A program made the translations under genes and the position numbers. A model generated the notes under the pieces. The model made no database searches, was not told the DNA's origin, and worked only from the letters and a program-made list of their open reading frames with translations. From Hyphomicrobiales bacterium (GTDB lineage: Bacteria > Pseudomonadota > Alphaproteobacteria > Rhizobiales > Rhizobiaceae), in NCBI GenBank assembly GCA_026400435.1, contig JAPLOZ010000002.1, forward strand, positions 29,406 through 93,405: a stretch of 64,000 bases of DNA, read 5' to 3'. Of this stretch, positions 1-7,749 are shown piece by piece. Every line of letters starts with the position of its first letter. Within the stretch, counting starts at the first letter, position 1.

Positions 1-2364
1 CACCTCGTTGCGGCCCTGGTCCATCTCGCGCTTGATTTCGGGGCCGGCGCTCTCGAGCGTTGCGAGGAACGCCTCCAGGCCTGGCAGGCCCGTGCGTTCC
101 TCCGCCAGGCAGAAGCTCAGGAATTCATCCAGGATGTCGCCGGCTTCATGGCCAAGCCGGGCTATCATCCTGCCACGCACGCCATCCCTGCCCAGAATTG
201 AGGAATAGAATTCGAAGACGGGCTTGAACGCGGCTTCGCCCGCCCAGCGGTCGAGCGCGGCGACCACGCCCGACAGAAGCAGGTCGTCTTTCGCCGCCAG
301 GCTGAGCGATTCGCCCAGAGAACGGCGGCCAGGCCGACCGGCCGCCAGTTCAAACAGCATGTCCTCGGTGATCGCGAAGATCGGGCCGCGCAGCACGGCT
401 GCAAGCGACAGGTCGTCCTGCGGCTGCAGCAGGAATCGGCCGAGCGCGGCCAGATCCTGCACCGCGATGTGGGCGGGAAGGCTCAGCCGGTCGGCGCCCG
501 CCACCGGCACATGCTTGTCCTTCAGGCTGCGCGACAGGGCATGCACGAAACGGTCGCGCTTGCGCACCAGCACCATGACGTCGCCCGGCGTGAGCTTGCG
601 CCCCTTGCCCTCGATGATCTCGCCGTGGTCCAGCCAGTGCTTGATGGTCCTGGCAACCGCTTCGGCCACCACGACGGCGGGCGCCTGCGCATGGTCGACA
701 GGCAGCGTCCAGTCGTCGGGCTCGTCGACCGCATCTGTACCGACCGACGGCCAGACCTCGACATAGCCGGGCTCGTTGTCGCGAATTGCGTCGTGCCGCA
801 CCGGATTGACGTCATGCGTGATGCCACGTCTTGCCTCGTCGCTGGCAAAGACGCGATCGACGGCATGCAGCACGTCGTTGGTCGAGCGGAAGGATAGCGT
901 CAGGCGGACGCGCTCGAAGCTCGCATTCGCCTCGCGCACGCGTTTGGCGAATTCGATGCCGGTTTCGTTGAAGGACTCCGGCGACGCTCCCTGGAACGAG
1001 TAGATCGACTGTTTCTCGTCGCCGACCGCAAAGATCGTGCGCCTTGCATTGTCGCGCGCGCCGAGCCCGACGAAGAACTCCTCCGCCAGCCGCCTAACGA
1101 CGCTCCACTGGTCCGGGCTGGTGTCCTGCGCTTCGTCGAGCAGGATGTGGTCGATGCCCTGGTCGAGCTTGTACTGCACCCATGCGCCGGCGTCCTCGCG
1201 CGCAAGAAGCCGCACGGTCCTTGTGATGAGGTCATTGAAGTCGAGGTAGCCGCGGCCCGATTTCAATTGTTCGTAGCGCGCGATCAGCCAGTCGGCGATA
1301 GTCAGTGCGGCGCGGGTCCCCTCCAGCATGCGAAACAGCGCCACCCTGTCGGAAACCGCCATGACGGCGTCAACGGCCAGCCGGTAGCGTTCGGCAAGAT
1401 CCGGAATGGCGGCATGCAGCGCCTTGGTGAAGGCTTTTGCCGGATCGTATGCTTCGCCGTCCGCCTTCAGAAAACCTTCGCCAAGCAACCTCAGGCGGCG
1501 CACCGGATCGTGTTCGCCGAAAGCGTCGATGAGCGCCGGCAGCATGTTCTTGATGACGAATCTTGCATTCGTGACCAGCGTGGCCTCGCGAAAGGTCTCG
1601 AAAATGTCGGTGGAGAAGCCGGGCAGCGGCCAGACCGAACCGGCGATATCGGCGGCCGTGTCGCGCAGTTCGAAATCGAACTCCTCAAACAGGGCGGCAT
1701 AGCTCCCGGTGTCGCCGCCCAGCCTATCGATGAAATCGCGCAGGCCGTCGCGTTTGCTGACAATCTCCTTCAACAGCAGGTCAAGCCCAAACTCGCCGCC
1801 GCGCTCCAGAACAGCCGCGAACGCTTCGGCCAGACCGGCGTCGTGCGCCACCACGCCGGTCAGCATTTCGCGCCTGGCCTCGGCGAAGAGCAGAGCCTCG
1901 CTGCGCGGATCGAGCATTTCGAAATGCGCGGCGATATTGGCTTCCAGCGGGAACTGGTGGAGCACCGCCTCGCAGAAGGCATGGATGGTCTGTATCTTCA
2001 GCCCGCCCGGCGTTTCCAGGGCCTCCGCGAACAGCCGGCGCGCGGCACTCAGCTTGGCCGCGTCGGGCGCCCTTTTCTCCAGCTCCTCGACCTGCGCCGC
2101 CAGTTCGGCATCGCTCAGCGTCGTCCATTGCGACAACGTCGAGAAGACGCGGTTCGACATGTTCGCGGCGGCGGCGCGCGTGTAGGTGAGGCACAGTATC
2201 TTCGACGGATCGGTTCCGTCGAGCAGCAGCCTGATGACGCGCTGCGCCAGTACATGCGTCTTGCCGGAACCGGCATTGGCCGAGACCCAGACCGAACTGG
2301 ACGGATCGGAGGCGATCTCCTGAAGCCGTTTTGTCTCGGCCGGTACGGTGCGCTGCCGCTTCAT
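1..2364 (-). CDS. addA: AddA, helicase-nuclease subunit of double-strand break repair (partial)
   Basis: ATP-dependent helicase subunit of AddAB, which resects double-strand ends for RecA recombination. The start ATG (2362-2364) overlaps the addB stop as ATGA. The frame is open for 788 codons and runs off the window, so the rest of the helicase and the AddA nuclease domain are not seen. Visible are the Walker A motif SANAGSGKT (residues 28-36), the UvrD-type motif LTYTRAAAANM shortly after it, the Walker B-like LLDEAQDTSP and the motif III-like VGDEKQSIYSFQGA. These are typical of superfamily 1A helicases of the AddA/RecB group. It is the last seen gene of an operon with divL, tsaE-amgK, murU and addB. 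Identification is firm. Confidence 0.95.
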   Translation of the reverse strand, partial: MKRQRTVPAETKRLQEIASDPSSSVWVSANAGSGKTHVLAQRVIRLLLDGTDPSKILCLTYTRAAAANMSNRVFSTLSQWTTLSDAELAAQVEELEKRAPDAAKLSAARRLFAEALETPGGLKIQTIHAFCEAVLHQFPLEANIAAHFEMLDPRSEALLFAEARREMLTGVVAHDAGLAEAFAAVLERGGEFGLDLLLKEIVSKRDGLRDFIDRLGGDTGSYAALFEEFDFELRDTAADIAGSVWPLPGFSTDIFETFREATLVTNARFVIKNMLPALIDAFGEHDPVRRLRLLGEGFLKADGEAYDPAKAFTKALHAAIPDLAERYRLAVDAVMAVSDRVALFRMLEGTRAALTIADWLIARYEQLKSGRGYLDFNDLITRTVRLLAREDAGAWVQYKLDQGIDHILLDEAQDTSPDQWSVVRRLAEEFFVGLGARDNARRTIFAVGDEKQSIYSFQGASPESFNETGIEFAKRVREANASFERVRLTLSFRSTNDVLHAVDRVFASDEARRGITHDVNPVRHDAIRDNEPGYVEVWPSVGTDAVDEPDDWTLPVDHAQAPAVVVAEAVARTIKHWLDHGEIIEGKGRKLTPGDVMVLVRKRDRFVHALSRSLKDKHVPVAGADRLSLPAHIAVQDLAALGRFLLQPQDDLSLAAVLRGPIFAITEDMLFELAAGRPGRRSLGESLSLAAKDDLLLSGVVAALDRWAGEAAFKPVFEFYSSILGRDGVRGRMIARLGHEAGDILDEFLSFCLAEERTGLPGLEAFLATLESAGPEIKREMDQGRNEV

Positions 2365-5300
2365 TCGCCCAACTCCACGTCAGGCCCATCGCCGCCCGAC
2401 GACCATTCGAGCACGCGCGCCAGGTGATCGTACTCACCGTTCAGTTCGTCTTCGCGGAATGGCACTGCTCGTGAAAGGTAGCCGACTTCAGGTCTTGCGT
2501 AGTTGACAAGCAGCCGCTCAAGCCGCGCCCAGGCCTCTTCCGAGAGATCGTCTGCGTCCTTGAACTGCGGGCCGAGCCTCAGGATCGATTCGTACAGCAC
2601 CTGGCCGTTCGACTTCAGTCTCACATAGGCAAGGTCCGATGGCTGCAGAACGCCGGTCTCGCGAAAGGCGCCGCGCTTGAGCAGCGCGCCTTCCAGCGCA
2701 AGTTGTGGCGAAAGTAGCGTGTGCGCCTGCCCCTTGGTCGGCGACGATCCGGTCTTGAAATCGAGTATCCCGGCTGTTCCGTCGGAAAGGATGTCCACCC
2801 TGTCGGCGTAGCCCGAAAGTGTCACGCGCGACGCGCCGACCTCGGTCTTTTCCGCCCGCGCCTCGGCGATGCGCCTCTCCACCGCGCGCGTGTTCTCCCA
2901 ACTGACGATCTCGCCAGCCAGCAGATTGAACCGCGGCCACCAGACTGCTTCGACATCGGCGGGCAGGGCGGCTTCGGCAAAGCATTTGCGGCCCTTGCCG
3001 ATCAGGACGTCGAGCGCCGACGGGTCGCCCGGATCGACGCCAGAAGCCGCGAAACGGTGCATGATTTCGTGGAACAGCGTGCCGCGTTCCGCCGCGCCCG
3101 GATCGCGCAGCAGCGGGTCGAGCGCCGACAGTTTGAGCACGCGCCGCGCGTAGATCGCATATGGATCGCGACGCAGCGTCTCGATTTCGGTCACCGAGAA
3201 ATGCGTCGGACGGACATCCACCGGAGGTTTCGGCTCGGGCCGGCGGGCGAAGGCGGCGCGCGATCCCGCATCGATCCGCGAAGCCCAGTCCAGCAGCGAC
3301 GCGCCGCGTGCGCGCATAGCCTGCGCGGCCTGCGCTCCGGCAAAGGTGGTAAGGCGCTGTAGCCAGCGCGAGGCAACGGCAGGGGCTTCGCCCGATCGCG
3401 CGGACCGCGTCAGGATCACGCGTTTGGTCCCCATCGCCATGACGAAGTCGTGCGCGGCCTGGCCGATACGCCGTTCGGGAGGCTCCAGGTCCAGCCCCGA
3501 CTTCATCGGTCTAGACATGAAGCGGTCGGCCTCCGCGCGGCGCGGCCAGCTCCCCTCGTTGAGCCCGCCGATCACCAGGGTTTCGACCCCCTGCAGCCGG
3601 GCTTCGAGAGCGCCCCATATTGCGATGCGCCTGTCCGCACCGGCGGCCGGTTTCACCACCTCCGGTCCAATCAGCGCGGCCAGCACGGCGGGCCATTCCG
3701 CCGGCGCGAATTCAACGGTTGCGCTGGCGCCGATCAGCCCGCGCAGGAATTCGGCGAGCTTCTCGCCGGCGTCGCCCCGGTAGAGCTCTGCAAGACTGCC
3801 GTTCTCGTCGCGGCCCAGGGCCTCGAAAGCGACAACGCTCGCCCGGGCAGCCTCGGCGAGGGATATGCTGCCCGTCTCTCTGTAGCCGGCTAATTCCTTG
3901 AGCGCCTTCACCAATGCGCCGACGACACGGCGGGCGGCTTCAAGGTGGACGTGGTCGAGGCGCGGCAACCAGAAGGGCTGACGCCGTTCGCCCGAGACAC
4001 CGGCCAGCCGCTCCTCGAACAACGCGTCCAGCGTGGCGATGTCGGGTCGGCCAGCGCCGCCACGCAGCGCGACGAGTTCTATGGTCTCGACGGCGTGACG
4101 CACCATGGCCCGGTCAATGCCAAGCCTGAGCAGCGGATGTTTCAGCAGCGCGACCACCGGCACCGGATCGCCGGGGCGCAGCGCGGCGTCGACGAGGAGC
4201 CGCAGCAGCACCGCAGGAGGCGTGTTGATGAGCGGCTGACCGCCGGAATCGTCGGCGCGAACGCCGAACCGCAGCAGTTCGGTCGAGACGCGCCTGGCCA
4301 GTTCGCGGTCGCCCGTGACCAGCGCCGCCTTGCCGGTTGTGCCTTCGACCGCCTGGCGCAGGGCGATTGCGATGGCGACGGCTTCGTCGCGCTCACGCGC
4401 CGCCTCGACCAGAGTCACGCCGTCGAGCGCGGCCTCGACTTCCACGGAGACGAACCCCGACCGGCTCCTGGCCCAGCCGTCCGTGGTGTCGGCGGGGCGC
4501 AGAGCTTCCGAAACAATCCTGTCGCGCAGCCGCGCGGTTGCGTCGCGGGCGCCTAACTCCTCGACATCGCGCCGGCCAACCCCGATTTTGCCGAGCAGTT
4601 TCGCCAGCCCGTATTGCGGATGGCCGAGCACGGCGGGCTTCGGCTGTTCTTTCGTCAGAGCCGACCAGGACGCGTCGTCCATCTCCCTGTCGAGGCCGGG
4701 AAGTACCACCGCACCTTCCGGCAGCCGTGCGATCGTTGCAAGCAGATCGGCGGTCGCCGGGATCGACCCGGTCGAGCCGGCGGCGATCACCGGGCCGGCC
4801 GGCGGCTTGATGCGCAGCCGTTCGGCCTCCAGCCGGAGCAGAGCGCTGCGATGCGCCGCCGGATTGGACCATCCATGCTCGGCCAGGAAGTCCGGCCAGT
4901 GGCGCGTCACGATCGACAGGAAGTCGAGCGTGACCTGCCACCACCCCGACAGGTTCTCCGGCGCCAGCCCGGCAAGCCGCGTCCAATCGGAACCTTCTGT
5001 CTCGATTTCGTCCATCAGCGCTGCAAGGTCGCGCGCCAGCCAGATCGCATCGGCCGTCGATGCTGGTACCGTGACCTGTTCGTCGAACCGCGCGGCAACT
5101 TCGGCCGGCAGTCGGCTCTTCCATCGCCGCACCAGCGGAGCGAGCCAGAGCAGGCGGTCGATCGGGGCGATCGGCGGGGCAAGACCGAGTACGCCGGCGC
5201 CTGCTTCGGCAAACACCGCCTCGTCTTCGTCGAATTCGCCGAGTGGCCGCACTGTCGGGAGAATCGCCGAGGCGCCCGCCGACCGTGCGACGAAGATCGA

Positions 5301-5483
5301 TCGCAGTTCCCGCGCGGCGCGGCGCGTCGGCACATAGATCGTCGCAGTCGCAAGCTTCAGCGGATCGCCGTCATCATGGAAACCAGGCACCAACCGGCCG
5401 GCGACAAGCGCTTCGGCAAGCGTCGGAAGGAAGGACGCGCCGGGCGCTATGGTGAAGAGGCGGGGGGCGACAACCCCGTTCAT
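2361..5483 (-). CDS. addB: AddB, second subunit of the AddAB helicase-nuclease
   Basis: 1040-residue partner of AddA, of the size usual for alphaproteobacterial AddB. The N-terminal part is the degenerate helicase-like fold of the family. The C-terminal part carries a RecB-type PD-(D/E)XK nuclease, with TLFHEIMHRF upstream and the catalytic motif ILDFKTGSSP near residue 910, followed by QLALEGALL. A classical Walker A is not evident, in line with an inactive helicase domain in AddB. The ATG overlaps the stop of the nucleotidyltransferase gene by 4 nt, and the stop overlaps the addA start by 4 nt, so the two subunits are probably translationally coupled. Confidence 0.95.
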   Translation of the reverse strand: MNGVVAPRLFTIAPGASFLPTLAEALVAGRLVPGFHDDGDPLKLATATIYVPTRRAARELRSIFVARSAGASAILPTVRPLGEFDEDEAVFAEAGAGVLGLAPPIAPIDRLLWLAPLVRRWKSRLPAEVAARFDEQVTVPASTADAIWLARDLAALMDEIETEGSDWTRLAGLAPENLSGWWQVTLDFLSIVTRHWPDFLAEHGWSNPAAHRSALLRLEAERLRIKPPAGPVIAAGSTGSIPATADLLATIARLPEGAVVLPGLDREMDDASWSALTKEQPKPAVLGHPQYGLAKLLGKIGVGRRDVEELGARDATARLRDRIVSEALRPADTTDGWARSRSGFVSVEVEAALDGVTLVEAARERDEAVAIAIALRQAVEGTTGKAALVTGDRELARRVSTELLRFGVRADDSGGQPLINTPPAVLLRLLVDAALRPGDPVPVVALLKHPLLRLGIDRAMVRHAVETIELVALRGGAGRPDIATLDALFEERLAGVSGERRQPFWLPRLDHVHLEAARRVVGALVKALKELAGYRETGSISLAEAARASVVAFEALGRDENGSLAELYRGDAGEKLAEFLRGLIGASATVEFAPAEWPAVLAALIGPEVVKPAAGADRRIAIWGALEARLQGVETLVIGGLNEGSWPRRAEADRFMSRPMKSGLDLEPPERRIGQAAHDFVMAMGTKRVILTRSARSGEAPAVASRWLQRLTTFAGAQAAQAMRARGASLLDWASRIDAGSRAAFARRPEPKPPVDVRPTHFSVTEIETLRRDPYAIYARRVLKLSALDPLLRDPGAAERGTLFHEIMHRFAASGVDPGDPSALDVLIGKGRKCFAEAALPADVEAVWWPRFNLLAGEIVSWENTRAVERRIAEARAEKTEVGASRVTLSGYADRVDILSDGTAGILDFKTGSSPTKGQAHTLLSPQLALEGALLKRGAFRETGVLQPSDLAYVRLKSNGQVLYESILRLGPQFKDADDLSEEAWARLERLLVNYARPEVGYLSRAVPFREDELNGEYDHLARVLEWSSGGDGPDVELGE

Positions 5484-6226
5484 GACGCTCCGACGGCCAG
5501 CGCGCGTTCGACCGCTGCCTCGGCAAGCGGGATGGCGTCGGGCGTGCCGACCGTGATCCAGCTTCCCTGCATGCGCATGCCGAACAGCCTGGCCTGGGCG
5601 ATCGCCTCGTCGAAATAGCGGTTGAGCGACAGCGGACCCCAGGGGGCGCCGGCGAAAAGCGCCGGATCGATGATCGCGGCGCCGGCGTAGATCAGCCCGG
5701 CCGGATCGCCCTTAGCGCGACGAAGCGCGCCATCGGCGGCGATGAGGAAGTCGGTGCTTCCGCTGTGCCCGGTGGCGGTTTCGAGGTCAGCCAGCATCAG
5801 CAGAATATCCATTCTCGCCGCGTCCCAGGCAAGGGCGAGGCGTTCCAGATTCGGCTGGCCGCCCGCCGATCTGTCTTCGTCGATCCAGAACGTGTCCGAA
5901 TTGATGATGTAGAACGGTTCTCCGCCAAGCTCGGGCAATGCCTTGACGATACCGCCCGCCGAATCGAGCAGTCCGTCGCTCTCGTCGGAGATGACGATCC
6001 GTGGCGCTTCGCGCGAAGCCACATGGGCAACGATCTGTTCGGGAAGATAGTGGACATTGACGACGGCCTTGTCGACGCCCGCCTCGACGAGGCTGTCCAG
6101 CCCCCGGTCGAGCAGCGTGCGGCCGGCGACGCTGACCAGCGGCTTGGGAATCTTGTCGGTGATCGGGCGCATGCGCTTGCCCAGCCCTGCCGCCAAAACC
6201 ATCGCGGTCTTCGGTGCCTTCGTCAT
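5480..6226 (-). CDS. Nucleotidyltransferase, probable MurNAc-1-phosphate uridylyltransferase (MurU-like)
   Basis: 248-residue sugar-phosphate nucleotidyltransferase. The N-terminus has the pyrophosphorylase signature MVLAAGLGKRMRPIT followed by IPKPLV, with the lysine that contacts the sugar phosphate. IINSDTFWID provides the metal-binding aspartate. In Pseudomonas, MurU makes UDP-MurNAc from MurNAc-1-phosphate supplied by the anomeric kinase AmgK, a recycling route that bypasses de novo MurA/MurB synthesis. Here the gene directly follows one whose second half is an AmgK-like kinase, with a 4-nt overlap, which strongly favours the MurU role. Substrate is inferred from context; other sugar-1-phosphates cannot be excluded from sequence alone. 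Confidence 0.85.
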   Translation of the reverse strand: MTKAPKTAMVLAAGLGKRMRPITDKIPKPLVSVAGRTLLDRGLDSLVEAGVDKAVVNVHYLPEQIVAHVASREAPRIVISDESDGLLDSAGGIVKALPELGGEPFYIINSDTFWIDEDRSAGGQPNLERLALAWDAARMDILLMLADLETATGHSGSTDFLIAADGALRRAKGDPAGLIYAGAAIIDPALFAGAPWGPLSLNRYFDEAIAQARLFGMRMQGSWITVGTPDAIPLAEAAVERALAVGAS

Positions 6227-7749
6227 GCGGCGGCGTCTCCGATCAGGCCGTGTTGCGCGTAGAAGCCGCGCAGGTCGCCAAGCGCCGGGTGCGCCAGCGC
6301 TCGTTCGAGATATGCCCTGATCCGCGGCAGGTGTTTCAGATAAGCCGGCTTGCCGTCGCGCTCGTTCAGCCTGACGAATATTCCCAGAATCTTCGAGTTC
6401 CGCTGCGCCGCCATGACCGCATAGGCCTCGGCGAAGGCCGCTTCGTCAAATGCACCGGCGCGTTTTCGTGCCGCGACATAGGCTTTGACCGCTGCTTCCT
6501 CGATGGCCGGCGGCACCGTAACGCGAGCGTCCATGGCGAGCGAGGCGACGTCGTAGGCGGAAGGTCCGATCAGCGCATCCTGGAAATCGACGATGCCGAG
6601 CCGGTCGTGACCTGCCCTCTCTGGTCGCCAGATGATGTTGGGCGAGTGGAAGTCGCGCAACACGAGGCTTTTTTCAGTACTTTCGATGCGGTCGAGAGCG
6701 GCGTTCCAGGCCGACCGGAAGCCGGCGCGCAGCGCTTCGCTGGCCGGGCGGCCGGTTGCATAGGGCACGTACCAATCCAGCAGCAGCTCGATCTCGATCG
6801 TCATCGCGTCGCGGTCGAAGGGCGGCACCTCATGCACCACGCCCTGGGCCGCCTCAAGCGTGGAGGCCCATCTCTGGCCATGCATGTCCGCAAGCAGGTC
6901 GGCGGCAGCCATGTAGCGCTCCGCGACCGGCATGCCCGCGGGGTCGAGAAAACTGTCGGAGCCGAGATGACCAAGCAGCAGGAAGCCCGAATCTAGGTCC
7001 TGCGCGAAGATTCCGGGAACCGACACGCCGGCCTCGGCGAGCGCGCGGTCGACCGCAACGAAGGCGGCAACCGATTGCGCGGTGTGGGCAATGATGGCGT
7101 AGGGCTTGCCATCGCGCACCGGTGGACCGAGCACCAGCCTCGGCGAATTCATCAACACGCGCGGTTGCTCGTCGCCCAGCATGACCGTCTCGTATGATCG
7201 CGCCGACGCATCACCGGTGAAATAACGGCGCTGCGCCGCGCCCCAGCCATTGCCCGCCAGGAAGTCGCGCAGCGCAAGCGAGCGCGCGATGCGCTCGAAC
7301 GCCGGGCCGCTTCCCGCAATTCGCGCAAGCCGGCCATCGCCGTCGTGCACCAGTTCAAGCGCAACCGACGCCGGCGGGAGAGTGCCACCGGCGCGGTCTG
7401 GCCATTCGATCAGCGCGACGCCGTCCGCCAGCATCTCGTCTAGCCCGAGTTCGTCAAGCTCCGCCGCCGAGGCCAGCCTGTAGAGGTCGAAGTGATGCAA
7501 CGGCACGCGCGTCTCATAGGACTGGACCAGCGTGAAGGTTGGGCTGGGGACGTCGAGCTGGTTGTCCCCAGCCATTGCCCTGATGAGACCCCGCGCCAGC
7601 GTTGTCTTGCCCGCGCCAAGGTCGCCGGAGAGGGCCAGCACGTCGCCGGCGCGCAATGCCATGGCGATGTCCTCGCCCAGCCTGGCCGTGGAAAGCTCGT
7701 CCGGCAGATGGCGCTCAAGCGCGCGCGGCTCTCCCGTCGCGCCGTTCAT
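6223..7749 (-). CDS. tsaE: TsaE-AmgK fusion: t6A-complex ATPase joined to an amino-sugar anomeric kinase-like domain
   Basis: 508 residues, about three times a normal TsaE. Residues about 10-150 are TsaE, with Walker A GDLGAGKTT (42-50) and the family motif PSPTFTLVQSYE (68-79). TsaE supports the TsaBD complex that makes threonylcarbamoyladenosine-37 in tRNA. Residues about 165-508 form an APH-like kinase with LRDFHSPNIIW (364-374, catalytic Asp366) and the metal-binding IVDFQDALIGPSAYD (from about 386). This resembles AmgK, which phosphorylates MurNAc or GlcNAc at C1. The next gene is the MurU-like partner. The fusion is known in alphaproteobacteria; both domains keep their key residues. Start and stop overlap the neighbouring genes by 4 nt each. 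Confidence 0.92.
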   Translation of the reverse strand: MNGATGEPRALERHLPDELSTARLGEDIAMALRAGDVLALSGDLGAGKTTLARGLIRAMAGDNQLDVPSPTFTLVQSYETRVPLHHFDLYRLASAAELDELGLDEMLADGVALIEWPDRAGGTLPPASVALELVHDGDGRLARIAGSGPAFERIARSLALRDFLAGNGWGAAQRRYFTGDASARSYETVMLGDEQPRVLMNSPRLVLGPPVRDGKPYAIIAHTAQSVAAFVAVDRALAEAGVSVPGIFAQDLDSGFLLLGHLGSDSFLDPAGMPVAERYMAAADLLADMHGQRWASTLEAAQGVVHEVPPFDRDAMTIEIELLLDWYVPYATGRPASEALRAGFRSAWNAALDRIESTEKSLVLRDFHSPNIIWRPERAGHDRLGIVDFQDALIGPSAYDVASLAMDARVTVPPAIEEAAVKAYVAARKRAGAFDEAAFAEAYAVMAAQRNSKILGIFVRLNERDGKPAYLKHLPRIRAYLERALAHPALGDLRGFYAQHGLIGDAAA

